Of a stretch of 64,000 nt of DNA, positions 36,437 through 49,251 are shown in pieces (the stretch's first letter is position 1; each line of letters opens with the position of its first letter). Where the stretch lies: the NCBI GenBank assembly GCA_019914995.1, contig CM034127.1:3348001-3412000 (forward strand). Direction: 5' to 3'. Both the position numbers and the translations under genes were made by a program. A model generated the notes under the pieces. The model had not been told where the DNA came from, ran no database searches, and saw only the letters and a list, made by a program, of their open reading frames with translations. This DNA is from Acanthochlamys bracteata (taxonomy: Eukaryota; Streptophyta; Magnoliopsida; Pandanales; Velloziaceae).

Positions 36437-37314
36437 TTATATGAAGTTCACTTAGAAATGGAGAGAAACATTTGTAATTCAAATAGCCTCCAAATCACAT
36501 TTATGTAGCCAATAACTTCGCCTTTGATGGTTAACCAGTCCCAAAGTGCTTCATTATGTATTTTCATATATTAATTCAATGGGAACTGAGAAAAATTTTG
36601 AAAATTCCTCACAGTTTGTTGTTGTAACCATTGTTGAGAAGTTTTGTCTCACAATCTCCCGTTGCTCTTTGCTATGGTTCATAAAATAGCCGTCTGTATG
36701 GAATCGACATCTCAGCTTCTGTTTTCCTTTCTTTTTCTTGGGTTTTCATGAAAATAATGTTTTGTTACATGTATTACCCTGACGGTAAGAGTTACATCAG
36801 TTACTAGTTCCCATGAACCACAAACAGTTATTAGCTCAAACCCTCAAAGACAGCTCCAGAGAATTGGCTTCAAATCAGGTAGTAATTTATCAGAGAAGAT
36901 GATCCTTCTTCATGACAAGTAGCGACAACCGTGTTTACCAATCCCAAACTCATTTTTTTTAAACTCACTTTTAATATAAAATACATACAAAAATTAAATA
37001 AATTTTTTTATTAATAAATTTTTTTAAAAAATTTAATTTTAATATTTACTATAAATATAAAATTAATATATAATTTTATTTTTATTAAATATTTTTAATT
37101 TTTAATTTTATTTTTTAAATTTACTTTCAAAGAACTTACTTCACCTATTTTATTTACAAGGTAAACACACCCTATATCTAACACATTCCTTCATTTTTAC
37201 TTAGATTGTAATAACTTCAGCAATGAGAATAAACGTTCAGTATTTGACAACTAACCCAAAACGTGGTCAGGTAATAACAAAATCAGTGAGATATAAAAAG
37301 AAGTGGGATATAAA
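36437..37314. other. 3' flank of OEP21 and spacer
   Basis: It contains the probable 3' UTR of OEP21 (to ~36700) and an AT-rich inverted-repeat element listed separately. No coding sequence is visible. Confidence 0.45.
36931..37168. mobile_element. AT-rich MITE-like element, same family as 17628-17870
   Basis: The nine-base ends are perfect inverted repeats (GTGTTTACC left; GGTAAACAC right). The interior shares TTTTAATATAAAATxxATAC and the TTTTTTTATTAATAAATTTTTTT block with the element at 17628-17870. Length is 238 bases. Confidence 0.65.
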
Positions 37315-40300
37315 TCATTTAGATTTCATCAATTCCAGAAGATCATCAACTTCTTGTCTTAATGTAACGAGTTTATGATCAACTGAAGCAACCCGACTTT
37401 CTCCAGTGCACCTTGTTTCCTCTCAACGCTTTATACCGCAATTGAGTGTTTAAGCATCAGTTTCTCTTGGACTTCCTTCTCTTACTAAATGAGCTTCTCT
37501 ACCTGCATCCAGGCACCACAGCACTTAGCGTACCATTATCATCATTCCTATATAACACAAGTATAAAGTACCATTTCTTTTTTGAAAGACTGTAAATATA
37601 TTTTCTGACTGATTAATATCTTCAAGCTTAAGTCATTCACAGAGTTTTCAATATTTAAACACCTACCATAGAGCATTGCAAGTAAACTAGTAGGTTATAA
37701 TAATTGCAGTAATCGACAACCACTACACTGAAAAGGAACCAAATTTAATTTAAAGGGCAACAATGGGAATGGGATAAAATAGAAGCATTAGAACTCATAA
37801 CTGACCAGAAGCTGATGATGGTAGGTACTGTCTACCAAATGGTGCAAACATCACACCCAGCAGTTAAAGAATAGGATTATCTATTTTCAGAACAATGAAT
37901 CACAGGTTATCACATAACTGGCTTGTTTGGAAAACAAAATAGATAAACAGTTCTCTACAAGACAGAAACTAAGAAGAAAAGCAAACCTTTGGCAAAATGC
38001 GGGAAGCCTGTGGAAAAGATTGCAAAGATCCAGACAAGGGCTTCAATGTTTTGGCCAACTCCTTTAACTGATTGTCAGCAAACTTACGAACTGCTTTGGA
38101 AGCTTTAACATTTCCTGTCCTTGATAGATCTCTTAATGATGCCTCTAGCTTGTCATGCACTGCCAACCATTCAGTAATAACTCTTCCAATTTGCTGAACT
38201 ATGGCTAGCACCTGTTGACATCCAAGTGAGGTTAGAAGATTGCATCTTCTACAGTGGCATTACTAAAAGCGAAGCCCAATGCTTGCGGGGAAAACAAATA
38301 TATATTAAGACAGAAACCCAAGTCTATCCACCTCAAACAATCTAAACAAACAATAAACCTTTGAAAATGAACACAGACTGAAACTTTGGATGAAACGGCT
38401 AACAAAAGGTGTCATATTTTACTTAGAAACTCCTATACTATTTTCCTCATAAAAGCATGAAAGTTTACTAGATAATATGATATATAGAATAATCAGACCA
38501 AATAGCTATTTGGCGCCTCCAATTCGAGAATCACGAGTTTTAAGTATAACTTTTTACTAGTCTACAGGTGAAATCATTCATGAAATGTGCTGCCTTTCTC
38601 AACCTAGGTGAAACCACTACCTTTGCTATCTCAAAAAAAGTGAGTGCTATCTTCTTCACTTAGTGAGTCTTATGTGTTTCAAAAGTACTCTAGTTCCATA
38701 TTTCCTTCCAAAAGAAACTCATCTCAGAAGGTAAAATATGATATTTCAATAAGAAAAGCACCAAATTTTACACAAACTGAATTACTAAAAATTTATTCAA
38801 AATCATTTAATTCTTTTATTTTGCAGTATGTGTATAACTATTTAAACATATTTTTTACTTTGTTCTTCTAATGCGAAAAAATTAAAGAACTTTGAAAACA
38901 AGATATTTTTATGGAGTAAAATGTCTAAACTGCCTTTTAAAGTATTGCAGTTATATTTTTTAGATATTACTCCAACCAAATATCTCTCCTAAAACAAGGT
39001 CATTCAAGACTAATGAAGGGTTAGATCTGTTTTGAAAAATTTCTGACTACAACAACTATCCGGAACAAAAAAAGAATTGTGCACCGCAGCAAAACCCAAC
39101 TATGTTTCGGAATCATCGACGTCACATACTAGATTTCCAAACCATTTGCATGAGGTCATAAATTAAAGTACACTTGGTTCCAATCTCATTTCAATGTTAA
39201 CAGCATAATAAAGATGCAGCAACCCCACACAGCACAAGCAGCTTGAAAATGTTTCCACTACTAGGTACTTGAGTGAAACTGAATGCCATTAACCATAGCA
39301 CTGTAGTTTAAGTATAGAATGAATGGAAAAGAAAGCACTCAGCCAAAAACACATTTCATGACCACCATTGGCTTTGTTTTCTTGGGGGATACCTAAAATA
39401 GATGATAGCAAAAATTAAATCTAGCAAAGAAGATTAATCATAGGAATCAGTCCAAAGAAAGCTTAATATCTAAAGACTTTGAAATTAAGAGCAACATAGA
39501 TTAATCATTTTTTTACAAAAAGAAAAGCTTAAAACTCTAAAGTACAAAGGTGAATAACAGAAACTAATAGATTTATCCCTATATACCTCATCCCACTGTG
39601 CTTTGGCAACATATGAAGCAGATGATTTAGAAATGGACAAATCAGTGTGCATATACACGATACAAGCAGCAAATAATAAGAACCCAAAAATTAGCATAAG
39701 TGGCTCCCTTAACAACTGGATATTGTTGAACTTGTAAGCAACCTGATGATAAGAAAAAGAAGCACGATATCACGATATCATGATTAAAGGAGTCGAACTG
39801 ATTCTAGATTAAAGACAAGCTCTGAATGTGGAAATAAATTAAAAGAAAATGTTGACAATGCAGACAACCTTTTCATCATTATTTGAGTATATTCTAAAGA
39901 CATCTCCTTTGTTTATAGTTCCCAAAACAATGAAGCATCAGTCATCAATAAATGGAGTCTATTATTTTTCGAAAGTTTTGAAGCACGGTTTGTTCATCAA
40001 ATATTATGAACACCAAAAGCAAATTCGAACCGAAGTAGTAAAGTGACTTACTTTTAATATAGATTGTGCTCTGGAACAACGTTATCCTTTTCAATAACAA
40101 CTACAGGCCTTCCAGAAATATCAAGGTTAGAATATTTAACCTGCAAGCCCACAGGAATTATCAGAAAAGTAGAGTTCTGGTTGCTAAAACAGCATGAATG
40201 CATCAACTTTACCTCATGCCATTGCTTTGTGTAAAATGGGACAGATACTTACTTAGAGCCTTCTGGCAAAACAACCTGCATATACACCCTCAAGTCTTTT

Positions 40301-42062
40301 TAAAAGTAGAAAAGGTAAACATGCTAAGTTGTTGTTTCACCATGTGTCAAGAAAAAATAGCCAAGCATTGATATTTTCTCAAGTAAGAAGACAATGGGCT
40401 TTCTTACTTATTCTTGCAAAGATGTTATATGCAAGTAAACCAGCTAATTCAGCTATCTGGAATACATCTTCCAACTATGGGCATCTACATGGACATGTAA
40501 TTCCAATCATTAACACAAATTTAACTTAAAATGAGCTAACTAGGCCCTTGCAAAGAACATTAGTATAGTATATAAACCTGTTGATGATGTTTTTGTGAAA
40601 CTAGAAGTCAATCCACTGAAAGTTTCAAGTCCTTTATCATGTGACTGAATGCATAATACTTCAGAAAGATGTACAAAAAATATTCAGAACTTATGAAAAT
40701 CAACAAGCTAAATCTAGATATGAATACACCTTGAGTCCTCTGAAATGCTGTGTAGAATAACCATGAAAATAATACGACAAAACAATTGCGGAAGTTCCAC
40801 CCAGCTAAGATGGCTATGTTTAATACCTGGAGTAAGCATAATACTCGAAGCATTAATGATGAAACCAACTAAAGTAGCTTTAAATAAGCTAAAGATATGT
40901 TTAACAATACGCACAAAAAAATGGTTAGCACCTGAGTTAACATACCTTGACACTGAGATTATTTATGATAACTTCAAGCATTGGTGAGCCAAACGTTACA
41001 TTCAGGATTCGCTTTCCTTGAGACTCAAATAGAAAGTCCTTCAGCTGCAGGCCATAAACAACAGTAAACGATGTTCTCCAACAACCAAAAATTGGAAATT
41101 TAGGTTCTATTTCAAGTTGTGTCTGCAGAAAGAAATCATCTTAGTTATTAGAAAAGAAAAAAAATGAGTTATCTCTGTTTCTTAAGATGCATGCCAAGTG
41201 AAATGCATTTACCCTTTTGGAATCGCTCCATAGGTGTGATGTAGAGATATTCCAAATCTCATCTCTGTAATTGATTGAATGACCCCTAGGTGGTAATCTT
41301 GCAATTAGATGCCTTAATGACAAGGCCCCTCTCAATTTAGGTCTTGCTTGATAGTCAATCCTAAAAAGAAATGAAATGAGATTAGTGAAACGCTAGAACT
41401 TATCATATAGGCTTAGAAGACAGACTGGTGGAGTAAAATGAACCTAGAAAACCCTCCCTTGTTATGAGCACCACCATGTACAAGGCTGTAATGCTCCGTT
41501 ACCTGACGTTACCCCAATGAGAAACTTCTATCTCTCTTACTAGTTGTTCAACTACAGCGAAAGAAATTATAGTTTTCAAAGTGAACAAACAGGGACGAGT
41601 GAGAGAAAGGAGGCTATTCTCAATGAGCCATATCTAAGTTCTGAATCAACAAGTTTTGTGTTACGATATTTGGTGTATGACTCAACTCTCCCAGTAGGAA
41701 GTCTGATAGCAATTGTTTGAACCTTCACTTTATAAGGTGACAGAAGATAGGCACTATCCTCATAAATAACTAACTGCAATAATCTCCTCAGGAAATGGTT
41801 TCAGATAATGTTGTGTGAAATAGTCAATATATTCAACATCAAAGTTTCCCCTTTCTGCAAAGCATTAGTTAATGATATCGAATAGTAGCTTGGTTCAGGA
41901 GGCATAGCTCAGGATGAACAGATGATATAGGAAGACTAACAGTAGCCCCTTTCCCATGTCCTTCAGTATAGATTGCCATTATGTTCGCCAAGTTTTTTGC
42001 TTGGTAGTCAGGCTACGCAAAGAGTACTTCAGAAACTGGTCCAGACCCTGCATTTTGCACCT
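37315..42062 (-). pseudogene. Decayed ribophorin I gene (OST complex subunit 1), 5' end missing
   Basis: Exon remains run right to left. 42062-~41970: QNAGSGPVSEVLFA then TAG then PDYQAKNLANIMAIYTEGHG. ~41770-41430: SPYKVKVQTIAIRLPTGRVE, then VVEQLVREIEVSHWGNV with frame breaks. 41362-41211: LRGALSLRHLIARLPPRGHS. ~41125-40945: FLFESQGKRILNVTFGSP, intact. ~40280-40060: VVLPEGSK then TAA, then GRPVVVIEKDNVVPEHNLY then TAA. ~39740-39590: the membrane segment LREPLMLIFGFLLFAACIVY. 38211-37990: HDKLEASLRDLSRT. A ruined last exon near 37500-37315. One C is missing where NVQVTEHY should be encoded. Introns are kept, so it is a dead duplicate and not a retrocopy. In intact form the protein is the ER ribophorin I subunit that aids N-glycan transfer. 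The signal-peptide exon is absent. Confidence 0.88.
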
Positions 42063-42358
42063 ATAACCCAAAAGATTATAAAAAAAAAAAAATCTTACTA
42101 TATATTCGTGGGTTGGCAAAGATGGCATAATAAGAAGAAAGGAAAGAAAAAGATGAACCCCAAATATGGTATATAGCATCACAAATAACATACTCTAGAA
42201 GGATAATCCAACATAAGAGAGAACACACCTTCACTATGATTTAGTTCCACTTCTTTGTAGGCTTTTCTATCTCTTTTACAGAATCAGCGTAGAGCTGTAT
42301 CGAAATATGTAGTTTCAAAAGATTAATACATACTCATCTTTCTTGTTTTCATTTGCAG

Positions 42359-44536
42359 GGGCCTCATTAAATGCTTTTGGAGCTGTTGTTTTAGGTGCAC
42401 CCATTGGTTTCAAGTAAGTGCACTCCATATTCCAGCTCTTATAGTAAAAGGATATGTTCATGATTTCGAACTTTCACTTGTGTGAGGATTCTTATCTTGT
42501 TGGTTGTATATATACGACTAGATTTGCATGTAGACATGTCAAAATGCCTGCCATCTAGCTTAGTGACTTGCTTACATTTTATCGATGAATTTGCTTCTAG
42601 CATATAATAGTTAGGGGGTTCGTGAGTGCAGGTACTGGACAAGCACAATCTATTGGTCTCTCCTGATGTCGCTGCTGAACGTGAGTAACATGTTTTAAAA
42701 ATTTCTTGTCCCATATGTATAATGATGAAATTGTATTTCATTTCCTTTAAGGATTAGTTTCATGTCCATGTCAAAACACGCATTTGCCTATATTCTTTAA
42801 GTACTTTGACTTCATGCATTGATCAAGGAAAGAGTGATTTACCCCCAACTGGTGTAAAAGATCTCACAGATACATGGATTCAGACTTTGTAGTTTTGACA
42901 TACTTTAAAGAAATGCCTGGATCTCTTGTCCTTCCATCAGAGCAGGCCTTAGATTCTCAAGGATGATAGCTGGCTTCCAAAGTTGAACTATCAAATGCAT
43001 TGTGCTCCAATGTCATTCTTCATATTATCATGTCCGTGAGATAGTGGCTAATCATCCCAAAATTTCAATATTTAGATGTTAAATTTTAATGTTTTAGGCC
43101 ATGATGCATCGCACTTTCCATTTCGTTAAGCTTTACATGTAAATTAGACACTGGATTTCAATCTTTTAATTTGTCTTCTCAAGGTTGAAGTTTTTTGTAA
43201 TTTGATGATGATACTGGGTTGATGTTACAGTTTGTCCCTGCGGTTTGTGTATTTGGATCATCGAAAAATGATTGGCAGCGCATAATAGCTTATTTCAAGT
43301 AAGTGTTTTGTCATGACTGGTCTCTTCCCTTGCTAATGCAAAATATCAAAAGCATGAGTTATTATACTTCTGGAAGTTCTTTCGCCTACATCTTCTTGTG
43401 AGTTGTTAGAAAAAGGAACTCATGAATTCTACGTTCCTTGTGTTCTAGAAACTTCTTATATGGACAATGCAGGTCAATGGAAAGCACTGATTATATGGTT
43501 TCTTTTCCGGCACATGGAGCTACCATTGGTGCGTGGTTTGGAGGACGTTTGGTAGTGCTTATAAAATGAAGCTTTTTTAAAATGGAGGATATTTTTGTTT
43601 TTTTTAAAAAATTTTATTTTTTTTACTTCTAAAAAATAATAAAATTATGTAATAAAAAAATCTCACTCCGTAGAATTTTTTTATACTTTCTAAATTTTTA
43701 AATAATTTTTTATATATTTATAAAATATGTATTGAAAAATATAAAATGAAAAAACGTTGATAAGCAGCATTTGAAACGCTGCGCCAAACGCTCCAATGCC
43801 ACTTGATTGGGAAAGGCCCTGGCAGGTATCTTCACTTAAATTTTTTTCGTGTTTACTTTATCATTTTATATCTTGTTGAACTCTATATGCCCCGCTTCTT
43901 GCTAACGTTTGTTTTGAGGCCACTCATTATTCATTTCATTTTGACATAAGCTCCTCAAATCTTAGTAGTGAGGTGCAACTTTTACCTCTGTGATGCCATA
44001 TTAATCCTCTCACTGCTTTGGTAACTGAAGTGCTTCACAGTTTACATCTATTACCGTGATAATGCAAAGCACCAAAGCCGTAGCTTTAGTTCCTTTTAGT
44101 GATATAACACATGGCATCTATTTCATTTTTAATGCTTCTCATACTGTCAATAACTGGAGAGACTTCAAACCTTTTCTTATGGGGAAGTTCTAAAATGTCT
44201 TTGATGCTTCTGCATAGCTTGTTGAGTTTGGGAGAAATGTAACACTAAGTACAATTTAAAAAAAATTTATGTTTAAGGAAATCAATGTTGTAGTGTTATG
44301 CCAAAAAGAAACTGGGGAGCATTTCTTGGCCGACTCCAAAAGCCTGCATTGACTCATTGCAAGTTAGCCTGTACCATGCATTCGCTTACATTTGCATAGC
44401 AATAACTTGTCTGACTGTGCAGGAATGGCCTATTTGTGTCACTTACGGTGCCATTTCTGGTTACTTGATTGGGATGCTGATCTCGTTACTATTCATAGTT
44501 AGATTCGGTAGCCAGGTTCATGTCAAGGGTGACTAA
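42359..44536 (+). pseudogene. 5'-truncated PIG-F gene with an element inserted in an exon
   Basis: Exons are 42359-42413, 42632-42680, 43231-43298, 43473-~43830 (interrupted) and 44423-44536. They read GASLNAFGAVVLGAPIGFK, YWTSTIYWSLLMSLLN, FVPAVCVFGSSKNDWQRIIA, SMESTDYMVSFPAHGATIGA, PMPLDWERPWQ and EWPICVTYGAISGYLIGMLI, in correct phase to a TAA at 44534. This matches the C-terminal half of PIG-F, the ER membrane subunit that supports ethanolamine-phosphate addition to GPI anchors. The N-terminal ~100 residues and their exons are missing; upstream sequence is instead the start of the ribophorin relic. About 250 bases of AT-rich inverted-repeat DNA split the fourth exon between AWFG and PMPLDW. 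Both defects argue for a dead gene, although the remaining exons have no stops. Confidence 0.85.
43543..43794. mobile_element. MITE-like insertion inside a PIG-F exon
   Basis: The ends read GGACGTTTGG and CCAAACGCTCC (inverted with one extra base). The AT-rich interior resembles the element at ~32950-33165. On either side the PIG-F reading resumes (AWFG before, PMPLDWERPW after), which places the borders within a few bases. No clear target duplication could be fixed by eye. Confidence 0.7.
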
Positions 44537-45024
44537 TGCATAAATAACATTCATCTTAAATGATTTAACGTAAAATGTGGCATAGAAGTAGAGATACACA
44601 AGATGGAGTTGAAAGAACAGCCACTAACAGTGAACTGAAGATCTACATTGATGGTAGAAACTATTCAACACGGTATTTCTCTGTACAACAAGACGGAAAT
44701 TTGAAAAGAAGAACCTTTAATTCTATAGAGATATTTGTTGAACAAAGTTGTCAAATCTCACAAAATTTCTTTTCTTGAACATTTTCGAAACTCACAATGT
44801 AAGATCCTTCATATTGTATACTAAGTCCTTAATTTCTAGTGAGAATTTACATCCATCCATTCCTGTGAAGAATTCACAGCACCTGCAGGACTCCTAACTC
44901 TATCTGGCATACACAACTTTATTTACGCATTCTATTTGCTGCCATAACAATATAGACTGCAGTAAGATCGTGAGTATCGCTATTGCACGTGTGTGGATTT
45001 GCAAAGCAGCTAAAAAGTAAACGA
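44537..45024. other. Convergent spacer between the PIG-F relic and MLO
   Basis: 488 bases between two convergent reading frames. It should include the MLO 3' UTR. No further feature is seen. Confidence 0.45.
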
Positions 45025-48000
45025 CTATCCGCTTGGATGTTGAGGCTTTCTAAATGAGAAATCACTGGCTTCACTGTGCTGCTCACTGTGCTGCTGATCA
45101 TGAAAATGAACATGGTGTTCATCAGCATGTTGTTCTGGTTCATCACTAGCCCCTTTCGGTATAGGAATAAGTTGCAATGTTGAAGACGGAGTCCCATCGT
45201 GATGTGATGCATCATGATCGGAGAAGTATCCCCTATTACTGTCAGGAGAACCTCCGTAGTTTTGCAAGGATTTGTATCTATGGAAAGAGCGAGCAGGAGA
45301 AGCACCAGGACTTGTCCAAGGACTTGCTGAGCCAGGAGTCCGCATTGCGGAGTGGGAAGAACCCTTTGTACGCTTCTTCTGTACTGTTTGGTGCCATCTC
45401 TTGAGTGCTTTGGTTATCTCCTCATCGAAGATGGAGCGCTTCATATGAGATCCCATCTAAAACAACAACAGGGCAGATAGTTCTTGAGAATTGATGTTTT
45501 CATAAATTATATACTCATGTCAATTTAAAGATCATTTCAGATAAGTCTATATAGAAAATTCTGAACTTAACAGTTATGGTCTTTGTGCCCAGATTTCGAT
45601 TAGCGTTGATTATATCAGAAGCAAAACTGCACGTACCTGAGATACGAGTGCATAAAGAGGAAGTGTGACATAACTGCACAAGATTTGCGCCACCACACTG
45701 CAAAACCAATAAGATTTCTGATTATTATTTATACAGGAATTAGTTCATCTCCTTTTCCTCAAATAAGATCTCTTCAGAAAGTTGAAAAGAAGGCATAGGT
45801 CTATGAGATTTGTGGAAGAAATAAAATGCATCATATTAAAGCTTACCCGATAGAAATGCGGGCTATGATGAGCTTGAAGTTCTCATGGAAGCAAGATCTA
45901 AGTCCATACTCATACTGCATTAGGAATGACTGCGATTAAGTACATGACTAGAGTAGATAGATAGAAACTGACTGAACGATGCCTTAATTGAAAGCAAAAC
46001 TCACCCATGTCCAGAGAAAAAATGTTATTTGAAATGCATTCTGTAAAGAAATTTAAAAGTAGCATATGTCAAAAGACACGGTAATTGAATTATGCGCATA
46101 ATATTATCATGAGCAAGTAATGATATTCACATTTGTGTAGATAATGTACCTGAAATAATGAGAAGTGGATGAGAAACAAAACGAGATGAGGGCTGCCAAA
46201 CCAAAAGCGATCATCGCCGAGTTGAACTAGGGGAGTCCCTTGAATAACAGCATGCTTATCTTGTATTTCAAGAGCCATTTGTGTGATTATAGCTTGTAGC
46301 TTCGTTCCAACTGCTAAGATGATCTGCATGCATTATCAAAAATCAGAATCTCGTTCAAACAATGGAGATAAACGAGCATCTGATAGCGGAGATCTTACCA
46401 CTGGGGGAATCAAAGAAACCCAGAACAGTACATTCCATTCTGCACGATCGAAAAGTAGCAAGCCATTCAGACTATTATGTCAGGAACATGTACTGAAAAA
46501 TTTGCTCTATGTTTGGATATTCAACTTACTGTATACATTAAGAAGCAAGAAGATGACAGCAGAAGCCCACAAGACAGGACTGAAAAGACAAAATGTAGGA
46601 CTTCATGTAGAAGTAATGTAGGGCTAACCAAGTAAACTGAAGTACAAAGGATATATACATATAGCCATACGTAGTCATGATCAGAAAGCTTAGAGCACTT
46701 CCGTACCTGATTCCCACGACATATTTGAAATCATCTTCCAATGACCTTTTAATGTACAACCGGAAGTCGAAATTGCTGCCCCGAGCTAAGTGAACCTGAA
46801 AGTATAAAACAATAAACAAAAATGCGAAGTAGGAGAACTTATATTAGTTTCTGAAATAGTCAACTCACACTAACGAATCCATGCCTCATTGCAAGATAGT
46901 CCACCTTACGTACAGACCTAAAGAATTGGCGGAAAAAGCTTACCTGCAAGAGATTCAGTTAAAATGAACTAAGATATCTGCAAAATGTTTCACACTTGCA
47001 CATAGAGTTTTGATGTTTTGCTCTTGTACTTCAAATAATTATCACTCAAGAATGTATAACTTTTTTAGAGTCATAGAATTTTATCATTGTTTATTAGATA
47101 TCCAGTAGTATTGAAAAATAATCGTACAAAGTACAACAAGATTGTTGCCCTGCTCCAGAAACTCGCATGCTGTTTCACGAAAGATATATCTTCAACGAAT
47201 CTGAACCTTGAAGAATCTGCATGATGTAAGTTCAAATTAAGTCTCGGAAGTGAGGTATATTATGTTCTACAGCATTTCATCTAAACTATTGAAAGCATCA
47301 AGTATCAGCTCCTATGTATGTTGATGTCTAACAAGTACTTATATTTGAAATGATGTGAAGAAACACAAGATGAAGCACTAAAACAGCAGGCTGAACTAAG
47401 TACCATTAACAAATTGATAGTCAAGGGATGTCGTTTCTTTCTCCCATTCCTTCCATCTTTTAATCTGTGAAAAAAAAGAGTGTATCTATGAAGCCTTCTA
47501 GCGACAACATTTAACAATCCAATGGCGCTACTGATATAAAAGGAATGTGGGCTTTTCCCACCTTTTCTCTTCCAAGGGCCATCATAATTGCACTGAATAT
47601 GACATGAAAAACTGCCAAGAAAAATATGAAGATATGTAGTTGATGTAGTGCAGTCACAGACACAAGTGCCTCCTTTCCCTATTTAGAACAGAAAGATGAA
47701 CATATTATCACATCTTAGACCAATAATAATTCAGAAATTAGGCTTTATACTGCAATATGCAACTAAAAATCTTGAAATGGATTTTTCTGATTGATGAAAG
47801 GTAATTAGCAGGTAAAATTCTTGTAATATAACTTACTTCAGGACATTTAGTTAGACCTGGATCTCCTGCTAACATCCGACGTGTTGGAACAGAACCCACA
47901 AGTACACTAAGTAGAAGTCTTCGCTGCTTGCCTCCACCGTCTCCTGATGAATCCTTGCTTTCCGGGCGACATGGCAACATGACGCTTGCAGGCTTTGACG

Positions 48001-49251
48001 GTATGCAGATTTTTGCAATGTAGTTTTGACTAAATGTCAATAGTAGGGAAATGAAACCAAGAATCATTAATTCTGTATGCATAGCCACAGAAACAAGAGA
48101 ACAAGGATCAGTATACAATAAACAGTATACAAGCAAGCACTGACAGATCCCTAGCAAGACATAACAGAGAAACATATGAAGAACTCTGTTTAATTGAAAT
48201 ATGCTAAGAGTTGTGAGACAAAAGGCTCCTTTACACCATACCATCTTTAATCTTCTCAAGAGCATCAAACAAGGCCCTCTTTCGTTTTTGTGTAAGCCAC
48301 TGAAATAATGGATTGTGTCAGTCCAATAGAGAGAAATCATGAAAGCTCAATCGGTTAGAAGCTGAAATATGTATATGTCAGATTGCAGCAGAAGTCGTAT
48401 GCTACAATGAACTCAAAGCAGTGGGTATGTATGCTACCAAGGCAGGCAGAGTCCTAGTACATGCACGAGGAATAACATATTCACATATTGGCTTATAAAC
48501 ATGAACAACTATTTTAACTAAGTTACTCCTTTTGATCCAATATGGAAATTTTAGACATATAACTAAAATTGGGAAAAAGTTCTACTTCTAAACGGTATGT
48601 TCAGTATGTTATGCCTTGTAGAACATGAATTTCCAGTCAATATTGTCTTTTAATTCACCTAAGTCCAATATGTTTCCAAGGGAAAACACTTTAGCTAAAT
48701 CAGATAGGTCTTCCCTTTCCTTGATGTCTACTTTCAGGAATTCTTGCGGAGCTGATTTCGGACCAGGAATTGATGATCCAAAGTAGAAGCCATAATAAAC
48801 TTAGCAATAGTAGTTGGAAAAATAAACAAGAAGGAAAACTTGGGATTCTAGAGTCAACTAAATGTTCACACAAGCAATGAATTGTAAGTTCTAGCATCTC
48901 CAATTGGAATTTCCTAAAATCTCTAAAAATTAGCATATGTAGCTTACGTTCCAAACGCTTTTAAACACACATACTGAAAATCATTTCTACAAATACCCAT
49001 GGAAATCTGTATATGAGTGATTTAACACGAGGAGTTCCTAGGCATGCTCCATCAAGCACAACACTAACAGCAAGCAAATAAAGAAGTAACTAAAACTGAA
49101 TAACTGCAAAATAAATTTGAAGTACCTTTCCTATATGGTGAAGAACTTTCTCCAATAGCAAAGAAATTATAACAATAATAGCGCAGACCGACGCAACAGC
49201 CCACGTCGGAGTCTGGTCCAACGCCCGCTCGCTGCCGCTTGCCCCCGCCAT
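45025..49251 (-). CDS. MLO: MLO-family seven-transmembrane protein, 570 aa, 15 exons
   Basis: Exons (minus): 49126-49251, 48242-48299, 47837-48072, 47562-47678, 47404-47464, 47128-47216, 46869-46943, 46707-46795, 46530-46579, 46399-46439, 46150-46323, 46005-46040, 45847-45914, 45637-45697 and 45025-45456. All borders are GT-AG and the phases sum to 571 codons. Family marks: [17 protein letters not shown] at the N-terminus, [106 protein letters not shown] and [20 protein letters not shown]. The calmodulin-binding helix ([14 protein letters not shown]) follows the last membrane span near residue 443-456. MLO proteins act at the plasma membrane as calmodulin-regulated calcium-linked proteins. 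Some clades condition powdery-mildew susceptibility, others pollen-tube or root responses. I cannot fix the clade. The tail is His/Asp-rich. Confidence 0.93.

Noticed and set aside
40608..40987. Overlapping open frames on both strands within the ribophorin relic
   Set aside because: They lie in an intron of the pseudogene and show no coding signature.
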